Of a stretch of DNA of 64,000 nt, positions 25,748 to 34,978 are shown one piece after another (position 1 is the first letter of the stretch; every line of letters begins with the position of its first letter). A program made the translations under genes and the position numbers. The notes beneath the pieces were generated by a model. The model searched no databases, had not been told where the DNA came from, and saw only the letters and a program-made list of their open reading frames with translations. The DNA lies in assembly GCA_016720805.1 (NCBI GenBank), contig JADKJZ010000001.1:310001-374000 (forward strand). Direction: 5' to 3'. The DNA is from Gemmatimonadota bacterium. Its GTDB lineage: Bacteria > Gemmatimonadota > Gemmatimonadetes > Gemmatimonadales > GWC2-71-9.

Positions 25748-26876
25748 GGGGGGGGGAACGAGGGGGCGGCGGGGCCCGCGGGGGGGGGGGGGGGAATCCC
25801 CGCGCCCCCCCCGGGGGGGGCGGCCCCCGCCCGGGGCGGGGGGGGGGGGGGCGGGGGGGGGGGGGGAAGCCCGGGGGGGGGGGGGGGGGGGGGCCTCCCC
25901 CCCCGGGGTCCCCGCGGGGCCCGCTGGGGCGGGGGGGGGGGGGCGGCGGGGGCGCCGCCGGGGGGGGGGGGGGGCGGGGGGGGGGGGGCGGCGCCGGGGG
26001 GGGCCCCCCCCCCCCCCCCGGGCCCCCGCACCCCCCCCCCGGGGCGCCCCCGGCCCCCGCGCCCCGGCCCCGGGGGGCGCCGGCGCCGGCGGGCGGGGGC
26101 CCCCGGGGCGCCGCCCCGCGGGGCCCCGGCCCCCCCCGGCGGCGGCTTGCGGGGGCGGCCGCGCCGGCCCCCCGGGGGGGGGGGGGGGGGGGGGGGCCCC
26201 CCCCCCCCCCCCGGGGGGGGGGGGGGGGGGGGGGGGGGGGCGGCCCGGGGGGCGGGGGGGGGGGGGCCCCGGGGGCGGGGGGCCCCCGGGGGGGGGGCCG
26301 GGGGGGGGGGGGCCGGGGCGGGGGCGGGGGGCCCGGGGGGCCCCGCGGGCCCCCCCCCCGCGGGGCCCGGGGGCGCCCCGGGGGCGCCGGGCGGGGGGGG
26401 GGGGGGCCCGGGCGGGGGGGGGGGGGGGGTTCCCCCCCGGAAGCCGGGCGCGGCCCCCCGGGCGGGGCCGGGGCCCGCCCCCCCCCGCCCGCGCCGGCGG
26501 GGGCGGGGGGGGCGCGGGGGGGGCCGGGGGGGGGCCGGGCGCCCCCCCGGGGGGGGGCCGGGGGCCCGGCGGCGGGGGGGGGGGGCGGGGCGGGGGGGGG
26601 GGGGGGGGGGGGGGGCCCCCGGGGGGGGGGGGGGCCGGGGGGCGCCCCCCCCGGGGGGGGCGGGGGGGGAAAACGGGGGGGGCCGGGGGGGGGGGGGGCC
26701 GGCGGGGGCCCCCGGGGGGGCCCCGGGGGGGGGGGGGGGGGGGGGGGGGGCCCGCGGGGGGGGGCCCGGGGGGGCCCCGGGGGGGGGGGCCCCCCGGGGG
26801 CGCCCGGGGCGGGGGGGGGGGGGCGGGGGGGGGGGGGGGGGGGCCCCGGGGGGGCCCCGGGGGGCCCCGGGCGGGG
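25748..26876. other. Almost pure G/C block, probable sequencing or assembly artefact
   Basis: About 1.13 kb in which I count only about 22 A or T, with G-runs of up to about 30 and C-runs of about 20. Frames through it encode only Gly, Pro, Arg and Ala. Both flanks are normal high-GC sequence with about 30 % A+T. Real genomes very rarely sustain this, so a consensus failure over a hard region is the likeliest reading. It occupies the divergent promoter region of the ABC operon and the M28 peptidase gene. Confidence 0.75.
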
Positions 26877-27040
26877 GTGACGCGGCGTCGGGAGATCGTC
26901 TGTCGGCATAGCATCAACGTCTCCCGCGCAGGGTGCGTATCGCCTTGATACGTCCGATCGGCGGGGGGTGACTTCCGCGGTTCCGGACGGCATAGTTCGC
27001 CGGTTCCCTGCCGCCTGTCCCCAATCCGGAGTTCCCCCTG

Positions 27041-28672
27041 ATGTCGCACGCTTTCGTGCCGCGCTTCGTCCCCGCGCTCCGCGCCGCCGTCGCGCTGGCC
27101 CTTGTTGCACCGGCTGCCCCGCTCCTCGCCCAGGAAAAGGTGGACGTCGCCACGATCGAGAAGATCAAGTCCGAGGCGATGGACCGCTCGCAGGTCATGG
27201 ACATCATGAGCTGGCTGACCGACGTCTACGGGCCGCGCCTCGCCTGGTCGCCGAACCTCACCAAGGCCGGCAACTGGGCCGCCACCACGATGAAGAGCTG
27301 GGGCCTCAGCAACGTCGCCCTCGAGCCGTGGAGCACCCCGGCGGGCCTGGGTTGGGAAAATCAGCGCTTCACCTTCGTCGCCACGGCGCCGAACTTCTTC
27401 CAGGTGCTCTCCGCGCCGCGGGCCTGGTCGGCGGGCACCAAGGGGAAGGTGGCCGGCGGCGTCGTGATCGTCCCGCGTAACGACTCGATGACTCTTGACT
27501 CGTTCAAGGCGAAGTACGCCGGGAAGATCAAGGGGAAGTTCATGCTGCTGACCCAGCCGAACGGGCTCCCGTCGCAGAAGTTCACCCCTGATGCGACGCG
27601 GCTCACCGATGATCAGCTGGCGCAGATGGCCGCCATGGCCCCGCCGACGCCCGGTGGCGGACGGGGTGGTGCGCCCGGCGGTGGTCGCGGCGGCTTCGGC
27701 GCCGGCGGCGTGCGTCCCTTCAATGTGACCACCGACTCCTCCGCCCTCCGCTTCATGGAGCAGCAGGGCGTGGCGGCGGTGTTGATGCTCGCGCGCGGAA
27801 GCGACGGCACGATCTTCACCGACAATGGCGCGTCGCGGAACCTGAAGGCGCCGCAGGTGCCGATGGTGCACGTCAGCTACGAGTCGTACGGTCGGATCTG
27901 GCGCATGGCCGAGAAGAACGTGCCGGTCCAGCTTGAGCTCGACATGCAGAATCGCTTCATCCCGGCGGACTCGACGTCGTTCAACGTCATCGCCGAGATT
28001 CCGGGTACCGACCCGGCGCTCAAGGATGAAGTCGTGATGATCGGGGGCCACTTCGATTCCTGGCACGCGGGGACCGGTGCCACCGACAACGGCGCCGGCT
28101 CGGCGACGATGATGGAGGCGATGCGGATCCTCAAGGCGCTCGACCTGAAGCCGCGCCGCACCATCCGGATCGGGCTGTGGACGGCCGAGGAAGAGGGGCT
28201 GATGGGGTCGCGCGCCTACGTCGCGAAGCACTATGGCACCCGCGACTCGACTGGTCTCCATGTCACGCCGGAGCAGGCCAAGTTCGCGGCCTACTTCAAC
28301 CTCGACAACGGCAGCGGCAAGATCCGCGGCGTCTACCAGCAGCTCAACACCGCCGTCGCGCCGATCTTCCAGGCGTGGATGGCGCCGTTCAACGCTGACG
28401 GGATGAAGACGCTGACGATCTCGACCACTGGCGGCACGGACCACCTGACGTTCGATGGCGTTGGCCTGCCGGGCTTCCAGTTCATTCAGGACGGCCTCGA
28501 CTACGGCACCCGGACGCACCACACCAACATGGACGTCTACGAGAAGATCCAGCCCGAGGACATGAAGTGGAACGCGGCCGTGCTCGCCGCCTTCGCGTGG
28601 CAGGCGGCGCAGCGTGACGAGAAGCTGCCACGGAAGCCCGCGCCGGCTCCCGCGGCTCGGCCCACGCCGTAG
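27041..28672 (+). CDS. M28-family zinc metallopeptidase (aminopeptidase-like), secreted
   Basis: A 543-residue exported peptidase with a signal segment AAVALALVAPAAPLLAQ (about 15-31). A PA-like insert (about 90-330) contains a Gly-rich linker (GGGRGGAPGGGRGG). The co-catalytic zinc ligands are visible in GGHFDSWHAGTGATDNGAG (His about 337, Asp about 349), TAEEEGLMGS (catalytic Glu pair) and the C-terminal HHTNMD. It would trim peptides in the periplasm. GGAG lies ten bases before the ATG. A homologue of carboxypeptidase Q-like proteins is a reasonable alternative name. Confidence 0.9.
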   Translation: MSHAFVPRFVPALRAAVALALVAPAAPLLAQEKVDVATIEKIKSEAMDRSQVMDIMSWLTDVYGPRLAWSPNLTKAGNWAATTMKSWGLSNVALEPWSTPAGLGWENQRFTFVATAPNFFQVLSAPRAWSAGTKGKVAGGVVIVPRNDSMTLDSFKAKYAGKIKGKFMLLTQPNGLPSQKFTPDATRLTDDQLAQMAAMAPPTPGGGRGGAPGGGRGGFGAGGVRPFNVTTDSSALRFMEQQGVAAVLMLARGSDGTIFTDNGASRNLKAPQVPMVHVSYESYGRIWRMAEKNVPVQLELDMQNRFIPADSTSFNVIAEIPGTDPALKDEVVMIGGHFDSWHAGTGATDNGAGSATMMEAMRILKALDLKPRRTIRIGLWTAEEEGLMGSRAYVAKHYGTRDSTGLHVTPEQAKFAAYFNLDNGSGKIRGVYQQLNTAVAPIFQAWMAPFNADGMKTLTISTTGGTDHLTFDGVGLPGFQFIQDGLDYGTRTHHTNMDVYEKIQPEDMKWNAAVLAAFAWQAAQRDEKLPRKPAPAPAARPTP

Positions 28673-28877
28673 TTTCCCGCGCCCCAGCGGCTCTGGGGGG
28701 CGGTGGTGGGGGGTGGGGCGGGGGTGTCGAGACGGGGCGAGGTCGCTCCCGGTCCCGGCACCCCCGCCTCCTGCTGGTTCTGGCCCACCCTTTGCCACGT
28801 CGGGCCGCATGGCCAAGTTTCCTCCATTGCCGGAACTGATCGGGGCGCCAGCCCCCTCCTCGAGCCCCAGACCCCTC

Positions 28878-30320
28878 ATGCGCGCATTTCCTCGCTCCAT
28901 TCGGTCGCCCTTGTTCCTGGCCGCGCTGGTCCTCGCCGCGGCCTGCGGCAAGGATGCCGTGCCGCAGGATGCCCTTGATGCCACCGTCGTGCAGGTCGGG
29001 GACGCCAAGCTGACGGGCAAGGTGCTCCAGCAGTGGCTCCTCAAGTCGCCGGTGCCGCCGGTGGCCTCGACGGCCTCGGTACTCGTCGGCTCCTGGCTCG
29101 ACGCGGCGCTGCTGCAGCAATCGAAGGTCACCGGGCTGTCGCTGAACGACTCCGCCCTGACCGACGCCGCGATTGGCCCCGACGCCGCTCGTGGGATGAT
29201 CCTCGAGTTCTGGGCGGGTCGGGCGAACGCTCGACCGGCGCCGACCGATGCGCAGGCGGACTCGCTCGCCAAGGCCGACAACGTGCGCGTGCTCCAGCAT
29301 CTGTTCCTGGCGATTCCGCGCGGCTCCGACTCGATGACGGTCGTCGGGATCGCCAATCGCGCGCGCGCGATCTTCGAGCGGGCCAAGACCGAGAACTTCA
29401 GCAAGCTGGTCCGGGAGGCCTCGGAAGATTCCGCAACCCGCGCCACCGACGGCTTTCTTCCGGCGGTCTCGCGGGAAGAGGTGCCCCCGCAGATTCGCGC
29501 CGTGGCGTGGGGATTGGCGGAGGGCGCCGTCTCGCGAATCATTCCGTCGCAGATCGGCCTTCACATTGTGCGCCGGGCGACGTTGTCGGAATCACGCCTT
29601 GGCTTGAAGCGGTGGTTGGCCCCGCGCTACAGCCGACGCGCCGACTCCACCTTCGTCGACTCGCTCGCGCGGGCGGCACAGATGGTGATCGCCGAGGATG
29701 CCCGCAATCGGGTCCGCGGGATGCTGCACGAACCGCTGCGCGTGGGCGCTGGCGGACCGCTGGTGACCTGGAAGGACGGTGCCTTGACCCCAGAGGCGGC
29801 ACACGATTGGATCGTGATGATTCCCGCCCCGGAGCGGGCCACCCTTGCGGTGGCTTCGGATTCGGCGCTCACCTCCTTCCTCAGGGAGATGACGCAGCGC
29901 GAGCTGATCCTTGCCCGGGCCGGTGCCAGTCACCGGGTGGCTGCAAAGGCACGTGGGCTGCTCGCGCCACAGTACCATTCCGCCGTCGCAGACCTCCTGA
30001 ACGAATTCGGGAGCATGACCGCGGGCGTGCCGGCGGCCCTGGCCCCGTCGGTGTATCTGGATTCGCTGGTGCTGGGGCGGTCGCGCTATCGGCCGCTTCC
30101 TGGAGCGCTCTCTGGGGTACTGCGCAGCAAGTTCGACGTGAGCATCGATACGGCCTCGATCAGCAAGGTGCTGAAGTCCACCCAGACGCTCTGGGCCCAG
30201 TTGCACGCCAATGACACCACCACGGCGCAATCCGGCATGCCGCAGGCACCGAGCATGACGCCGGCAGCTGGCGGCCCGCCGGTGACGGCACCGACCGTCG
30301 GGGTACCGAAGAAGCCGTGA
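28878..30320 (+). CDS. Parvulin-type peptidyl-prolyl isomerase lipoprotein (SurA/PpiC-like)
   Basis: A 480-residue lipoprotein (signal IRSPLFLAALVLAAAC). The middle holds a parvulin domain: VRVLQHLFLAIP, FSKLVREASEDSATRATDGF, VAWGLAEGAVSRIIPSQIG and LHIVRR, the usual His-containing strands of the PpiC/rotamase fold. The C-terminal third is Thr/Pro/Ala-rich. It probably assists outer-membrane or secreted protein folding in the periplasm. The downstream DUF167 gene starts in its stop codon (GTGA). Confidence 0.82.
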   Translation: MRAFPRSIRSPLFLAALVLAAACGKDAVPQDALDATVVQVGDAKLTGKVLQQWLLKSPVPPVASTASVLVGSWLDAALLQQSKVTGLSLNDSALTDAAIGPDAARGMILEFWAGRANARPAPTDAQADSLAKADNVRVLQHLFLAIPRGSDSMTVVGIANRARAIFERAKTENFSKLVREASEDSATRATDGFLPAVSREEVPPQIRAVAWGLAEGAVSRIIPSQIGLHIVRRATLSESRLGLKRWLAPRYSRRADSTFVDSLARAAQMVIAEDARNRVRGMLHEPLRVGAGGPLVTWKDGALTPEAAHDWIVMIPAPERATLAVASDSALTSFLREMTQRELILARAGASHRVAAKARGLLAPQYHSAVADLLNEFGSMTAGVPAALAPSVYLDSLVLGRSRYRPLPGALSGVLRSKFDVSIDTASISKVLKSTQTLWAQLHANDTTTAQSGMPQAPSMTPAAGGPPVTAPTVGVPKKP

Positions 30321-30604
30321 GTATCCGCGCCGTTCCCGGCGGTGTGCAGCTCGCGCTGCACGTGCAGCCGGGGGCGCGGACCACCGCCGTGGCCGGTCGC
30401 CACGGCGAGGCGATCAAGGTGCGCCTCGCCGCGCCGCCCGTGGACGGGCGCGCGAACGAGGCGCTGCTGGTGTTTGTGGCGGAAGTCAGCGGCGTGCCTC
30501 CCCGCGCCGTGACCCTGGTGCGGGGGGCATCCTCCCGCGCGAAGGTCATCGAGGTGCAGGGGCTGACGGCGGCGCGCGCGGCGACGCTATTCCTCGGGGG
30601 GTGA
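30317..30604 (+). CDS. DUF167/YggU family protein
   Basis: A 95-residue protein with the family's fixed words: LHVQPGARTTAVAG near residue 14, IKVRLAAPPVDGRANEAL in the middle and VRGASSRAKVIEV near the end. The biochemical role is unknown. Start GTG 30317 overlaps the upstream stop by four bases. The 3' end overlaps the convergent gene by 18 bases. Confidence 0.9.
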   Translation: MSIRAVPGGVQLALHVQPGARTTAVAGRHGEAIKVRLAAPPVDGRANEALLVFVAEVSGVPPRAVTLVRGASSRAKVIEVQGLTAARAATLFLGG

Positions 30605-31105
30605 TCCTTCCGGCAGGCCGGCCTGCTCGGCGGTGCGTCGGGCGGCCACGGCCAGCAGTTGCCGGAGGCGGCGACGCTCGGCGGCCGGGTAGGGATGCCG
30701 TGGGGAGAGCCGGTTCCATCCTTCGGGGCCATGACCGACCCAGAGCACATCGAGGACCAGGACCAGCTCGCGGGCAATCACGCTGAGCGGGCAGACGATG
30801 GCGACGGTCCGCTCCTGCGAGAGCGTCATTTCGGCCGTGCCCGAGCGGCGGTCGGCCCAACTGTGGATCCGCAGCTGCACCAGTTCGTCCTGACGCTCGA
30901 ACGTCCATTCGTGCACTCCCGGCGCATCCTCCAACACCACCGTCGCCCGTTCCGCGCCCTCGAGGAGGGTGACGGCGGCGCGGGTGAGGTCGCCGAGCGC
31001 GTCGGTGTCATCCGTGGCCTGCATCGCGACCCGCAGGTCGTCGGCTTCGAGGGCGACCACCGCACGGCCGGGGGTGGTGAGGGCAAAGCGGAGCGAAAGA
31101 GCCAT
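30587..31105 (-). CDS. Hypothetical protein
   Basis: A 172-residue soluble protein starting at ATG 31105. It has alternating acidic and hydrophobic strands ([32 protein letters not shown]) and a C-terminal Arg-rich helix ([21 protein letters not shown]). I recognise no family. It diverges from superoxide dismutase and converges on the DUF167 gene. Confidence 0.6.
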   Translation of the reverse strand: MALSLRFALTTPGRAVVALEADDLRVAMQATDDTDALGDLTRAAVTLLEGAERATVVLEDAPGVHEWTFERQDELVQLRIHSWADRRSGTAEMTLSQERTVAIVCPLSVIARELVLVLDVLWVGHGPEGWNRLSPRHPYPAAERRRLRQLLAVAARRTAEQAGLPEGSPPEE

Positions 31106-31299
31106 GCGGGCGGTGGTCCGGAAGAGGGGGGCCTTGCCTGAGTATCGGCAGCGTGTGTGGCGGGATGGAAGCGATGCGTCGCCAGAGCGGAAGTTGCCTC
31201 GAACAGGCACGCGCGGGAAGGGGAGTGGGGCGCGTTGCCCTCCCTCCCGCCGTCACCCATATTCGAGGTGTGTCTTCATTCCCCCCGAGGAGTTGCCCC

Positions 31300-31911
31300 A
31301 TGTCGTTTTCACTGCCCCCACTCCCGTACGACTACACGGCGCTCGAGCCGCACATCGATGAACAGACGATGCGGATTCACCATGACAAGCACCACGCCGC
31401 CTATGTCACCAATCTGAATGCCGCACTCGAGGGGCAGGATGCCCTCCTGGCGATGCCGATCGAACGCCTGATCGCCGATTTGTCGCAGGTCCCCGAGGCG
31501 AAGCGTACCGCGGTCCGCAACAACGGTGGCGGCCACGCCAACCACACCTTGTTCTGGGAGATCATGGCGCCCGGCGGGGCGACAGCGCCCACCGGCGACC
31601 TCGCGACGGCGATCGAGTCGACCTTCGGCTCCTTCTCCGGCTTCCAGGAGCAGTTCCTCAAGGCGTGCACCACCCGCTTCGGCTCCGGCTGGGCCTGGCT
31701 CTCGCGCGCGGCCGACGGCACGTTGCTCGTCGAGAGCACCGCGAATCAGGACTCGCCGCTGATGGAAGGGCGCACCCCGCTGCTCGGCTGCGATGTTTGG
31801 GAGCATGCCTATTATCTCCACTACCAGAACCGGCGTCCCGATTACGTCGCCGCGTGGTGGCATGTCGTCAACTGGACCGAGGTCGGCCGTCGCTACGCGG
31901 CGGGCCGCTGA
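31300..31911 (+). CDS. sodA: Superoxide dismutase, Mn/Fe type
   Basis: A 203-residue SOD that converts superoxide to oxygen and hydrogen peroxide. Metal ligands sit at His27 (RIHHDKHH), the His of [11 protein letters not shown], and the Asp and His of [14 protein letters not shown]. The Gln of NQDSPLM and the Gly before HANH point to the manganese or cambialistic subtype. GAGGAG lies seven bases before the ATG. CATATTCG at 31258-31265 resembles the recurring promoter-like octamer. A peroxiredoxin gene follows 10 bases after the stop, a sensible pairing since SOD makes the peroxide it removes. Confidence 0.95.
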   Translation: MSFSLPPLPYDYTALEPHIDEQTMRIHHDKHHAAYVTNLNAALEGQDALLAMPIERLIADLSQVPEAKRTAVRNNGGGHANHTLFWEIMAPGGATAPTGDLATAIESTFGSFSGFQEQFLKACTTRFGSGWAWLSRAADGTLLVESTANQDSPLMEGRTPLLGCDVWEHAYYLHYQNRRPDYVAAWWHVVNWTEVGRRYAAGR

Positions 31912-31921
31912 GGCACAGGCG

Positions 31922-32383
31922 ATGACCACCCCAGCGATCGGATCGCCAGCACCAGACTTCACGCTCCCGTCGACCTCCGGGTCCGATGTGACGCTCTCGA
32001 GTTTTCGTGGCAGCAAGCACGTGTTGCTCGCCTTCTTCCCGGCCGCATTCTCCGGCGTCTGCACGGCCGAGATGTGCGCGCTCTCTGAGGACTACGGTCG
32101 CTTCGCGTCGGCGGAGACCGTGGTGCTCCCGATCAGCGTGGACTGGATCCCGGCGCTGAAGGCCTTCAAGGCGCACGAGCAGATGACCATCGATCTCCTC
32201 TCCGACTCGAAGCGCGAGGTCTCGAGAGCCTACGGCGTCTATCTCGACGCCGCCTTCGTGTCGAAGCGCGCCTACGTGCTCATCGACAAGGCGGGGATGG
32301 TGCGGTGGGTCCATGTCGAAGCCGAGCTGGGCCACTCGCGGCCCAATGGCGAACTGCTCGAGCAGCTCGCGGCGCTCGGGTGA
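31922..32383 (+). CDS. Peroxiredoxin (AhpC/TSA family, BCP/AhpE-like)
   Basis: A 153-residue thiol peroxidase. The peroxidatic motif is PAAFSGVC with Cys47, and Cys52 (TAEMC) is placed as an atypical resolving Cys. The thioredoxin fold is complete (APDFTLP at the start, SKRAYVLIDKAG and VRWVHVEA later). It would reduce hydrogen or organic peroxides in the cytoplasm. It follows superoxide dismutase closely, and the next gene starts in its stop codon (GTGA). Confidence 0.92.
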   Translation: MTTPAIGSPAPDFTLPSTSGSDVTLSSFRGSKHVLLAFFPAAFSGVCTAEMCALSEDYGRFASAETVVLPISVDWIPALKAFKAHEQMTIDLLSDSKREVSRAYGVYLDAAFVSKRAYVLIDKAGMVRWVHVEAELGHSRPNGELLEQLAALG

Positions 32384-32871
32384 CCGCTCCCGGCCACGTC
32401 GGCTCCTGGCGTCGGCTGGTCGGGCTCGCGGTGGTCGTCGCCCTGACGGCCTGCCAACTCGACGTGCGGCCGCCGAGCGGCTCGCGGCGCGATGACGCCG
32501 CCGCGCAGAGCGCGGTCGACGGATTCTACCGTGCGCTGGCGGCACGCGACACGGTCGCACTCGAGCGGGTGGCCTTCACGGGAGGGAGCGCATTGCTCGA
32601 TGCCACGGGGCGTGACGTGACGCTGGTGCCGATGCTCGCCCTGCTCGGCGTGCCGGAGCGCCGCTCGACCGGGACGCCGCCGCGCCTGGTACACACCGAA
32701 TTGCGGGTCGACGGCAACATTGCCGTGGCCCGGGTGGTCGTCACGGTGCCTGCAGCTGGCGGCGCCGGCGAGATGGAAGCGGCCGACCTGCTCACGCTCG
32801 GTCGGCGCGACGGGGCGTGGCGGGTCGCGCACACGCAATTCGGGCCATGGCGGACACGATCGGCACCCTGA
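32380..32871 (+). CDS. Lipoprotein with NTF2/SnoaL-like fold
   Basis: A 163-residue protein with lipoprotein signal LVGLAVVVALTAC. The body (AAAQSAVDGFYRALAARDTVALERV, later LLTLGRRDGAWRVAHTQF) has the helix-plus-sheet rhythm of SnoaL/DUF4440-type domains. No catalytic residues can be assigned. The GTG at 32380 overlaps the peroxiredoxin stop by four bases; the next gene starts inside it at 32847. Confidence 0.7.
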   Translation: MTAPGHVGSWRRLVGLAVVVALTACQLDVRPPSGSRRDDAAAQSAVDGFYRALAARDTVALERVAFTGGSALLDATGRDVTLVPMLALLGVPERRSTGTPPRLVHTELRVDGNIAVARVVVTVPAAGGAGEMEAADLLTLGRRDGAWRVAHTQFGPWRTRSAP

Positions 32872-34307
32872 CCCCCGCCGCGCCCCTGCTGGCGCCGCCG
32901 CTCGCCGTCGTGGTGGGCGCCGCGCGCGTGCTCGGGGCAGCCGGCACCTCGGCCTCGCGCCTGCGGGCACTCTGCGAACATCTGCGCAACACCTTGCCGG
33001 CCGACGAAGTCCGCCTCCGCTCGGGCGAGCGTCGCGCCGGCGCGCCGCGTGAGCCGACCGCCGACCTCTTCGCGGTGGCGGTGCCGTGGCGCACCGATCG
33101 CCCGGCAGTGCTGGAGGTCCTGGGGAGCCGTCGCCCGCCGGCCGAATTGCGCCCGGTGCTCGAGGCCGTCGCGGCGTTGCTCGCCACCGTCCTGCCGGTC
33201 CTCGAAGAGGGCACCGCGGATGAGCAGGGGCTCGAGCGTCGTCTGGCACGGCTCACCATCGATTCCTTGCCGGTCGGCCTGTATGTCGTCGATCGACAGT
33301 ACCGGATCGTGGTCTGGAATCGGAAGCGTGAAATCGGGACGCAGGGGCTCCGACGCGACGACGTGATCGGCCGCCCTGTCGCCGAGGTGCTCCATCGCCA
33401 GGACGCGGACACCCTGCTCGCCGAATTCGATCATGTCTTCCGGACCGGCGAGGTCTTCGAGACTGAGCAGGAAGTGACCGCCGACACGGAGCGACGGATC
33501 TTCCGCACCTCGCGCCTGCCGATGCGCCTCGAGGGAGACGGCATCAGCCACGTCATCACCATCGGGGAAGACGTCACCGAGACGCGGGCGCTCCAGCGCG
33601 CGATGCAGCAAACAGAGAAGCTCGCCGCCGTCGGCCAGCTCGCCGCGGGCGTGATGCACGAAATCAACAATCCGCTCGCCACCATCGGCGCCTGCGTTGC
33701 GGCGATCTCGTCGCGGCTGGGGGCCTCGGCCGAACCGGTGGTTCGGGAATATCTCGACATCATCGAGAGCGAGGTCGTGCGGTGCACCAACATTGTCGAC
33801 GGGCTGCTCGACTTCTCCCGCGCCGGCCGCGCCGGTGGGGCGATGGAGCCGACCGATGTCCACGGGGTGCTCGAGCGCACGCTGTACCTGCTCAAGCACC
33901 ATCAGCGCTTCCGACGCCTGCAGGTCACCCGCGACTTCACCGAGCCGCTGCCGCTCGTGCTGGGCAACGCCGAGCGGCTGATTCAGGCCGCGATGGCCAT
34001 CCTGCTCAACGCCGCCGATGCCACGGGTGGTCGCGGGCAGGTCGTGGTGCGCACGCGGGTCGAGGGGAGCTTCGTCGTCGTGGAATTCCAGGATGACGGA
34101 CCAGGGATTCCGCCGGATGTCCTCCCGAAGGTGTTCGAGCCGTTCTATACCACGAAGGGACCCGCCCGCGGCACCGGGCTCGGCCTCGCCATCTGCTATG
34201 GCATCGTCGCCGACCACCAGGGCCGGCTGGACGTGCGCAGCGAGCCCTCGCGCGGTTCGGTGTTCCGGATGGCACTCCCCATCGCTCGCGAGGGACGGAC
34301 TGCATGA
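32847..34307 (+). CDS. PAS-domain sensor histidine kinase (soluble)
   Basis: A 486-residue kinase without obvious membrane helices. The N-terminal ~140 residues look GAF-like, and a PAS domain follows (LPVGLYVVDRQYRIVVWNRK). The H-box is GQLAAGVMHEINNPL with His271. ATPase motifs are the N-box AAMAILLNAADAT, DDGPGIP and GTGLGLAICYGI. The ATGA overlap with the next gene (34304) makes that OmpR-type regulator its likely partner. A second kinase follows the regulator, so two kinases may feed one regulator. Confidence 0.9.
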   Translation: MADTIGTLTPAAPLLAPPLAVVVGAARVLGAAGTSASRLRALCEHLRNTLPADEVRLRSGERRAGAPREPTADLFAVAVPWRTDRPAVLEVLGSRRPPAELRPVLEAVAALLATVLPVLEEGTADEQGLERRLARLTIDSLPVGLYVVDRQYRIVVWNRKREIGTQGLRRDDVIGRPVAEVLHRQDADTLLAEFDHVFRTGEVFETEQEVTADTERRIFRTSRLPMRLEGDGISHVITIGEDVTETRALQRAMQQTEKLAAVGQLAAGVMHEINNPLATIGACVAAISSRLGASAEPVVREYLDIIESEVVRCTNIVDGLLDFSRAGRAGGAMEPTDVHGVLERTLYLLKHHQRFRRLQVTRDFTEPLPLVLGNAERLIQAAMAILLNAADATGGRGQVVVRTRVEGSFVVVEFQDDGPGIPPDVLPKVFEPFYTTKGPARGTGLGLAICYGIVADHQGRLDVRSEPSRGSVFRMALPIAREGRTA

Positions 34308-34972
34308 AGCTGCTGGTGGTGGAAGACGACCGTACCGTTGGCCAGTACGTCAAGCGCGGGCTTGAGGAACAGCAATACCTCGCCGACTGGGTCGGGGACG
34401 GGGCGGAGGCGCTGCGCCTGATGACGGCGACGGCCTACGACCTGATCATTCTCGACCTGCGCCTGCCGGGGATGACCGGGCTCGAGGTCCTGCGCACCCT
34501 GCGGGACCGCGGCCTCACGATGCCGGTGCTGGTGCTGACGGCGCAGGACAGCGTCGAGTTCAAGGTCGACGCGCTGCGGGCCGGCGCCGATGACTACGTC
34601 ACCAAGCCGTTCGCGTTCGACGAACTGCTCGCGCGGATCGAGGCGATCTCGCGCCGACCCCGCCTCCTCTCCTCGCGATCGCTGCGCGTCGCCGACCTCG
34701 AAGTCGACCTCGATGCTCGCGAGGTGCGCCGTGCCGGAACCCTGGTGGAGCTCACGCCGAAGGAGTACGCGGTCCTCGAATACCTGATGCGACACCAGGG
34801 TCGCGTCATGTCGCGCACGCTGATCACCGAGTACGCGTGGGACTACCACTTCGACCCCGGCACCAACATCGTCGATGTCGTGATCAATCGCCTGCGGAAG
34901 AAGGTCGATGCCGGCGCCACGCAGAAGCTGGTGCACACGGTCCGCGGCGTCGGATACGTCGTGAAGGGCTAG
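34304..34972 (+). CDS. OmpR/PhoB-family response regulator
   Basis: A 222-residue regulator. The receiver domain has the phospho-acceptor Asp51 (LIILDLRLPG), acidic pocket VVEDD, and Lys in DYVTKPFAF. The C-terminal winged helix has TPKEYAVLEYLMRHQGRV and TNIVDVVINRLRKKVD, close to the CusR/MprA subgroup. OmpR-type regulators bind tandem half-sites; such a site (TTGTCAT twice) lies at 36502-36519, just after the second kinase gene and ahead of the tonB operon. Confidence 0.93.
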   Translation: MKLLVVEDDRTVGQYVKRGLEEQQYLADWVGDGAEALRLMTATAYDLIILDLRLPGMTGLEVLRTLRDRGLTMPVLVLTAQDSVEFKVDALRAGADDYVTKPFAFDELLARIEAISRRPRLLSSRSLRVADLEVDLDAREVRRAGTLVELTPKEYAVLEYLMRHQGRVMSRTLITEYAWDYHFDPGTNIVDVVINRLRKKVDAGATQKLVHTVRGVGYVVKG

Positions 34973-34978
34973 CCTCAC

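Noticed and set aside
25748..26876. A Pro/Gly-rich structural protein gene
   Set aside because: All six frames are equally open because the block has almost no A or T. There is no start, ribosome site or signal, and an artefact is the simpler reading.
24695..29542. A very long open frame on the minus strand through the G/C block and the M28 gene
   Set aside because: Only its C-terminal 276 residues (from 25525) are the ABC ATPase. The rest is antisense to real genes or Pro/Gly/Arg runs from the G/C block.
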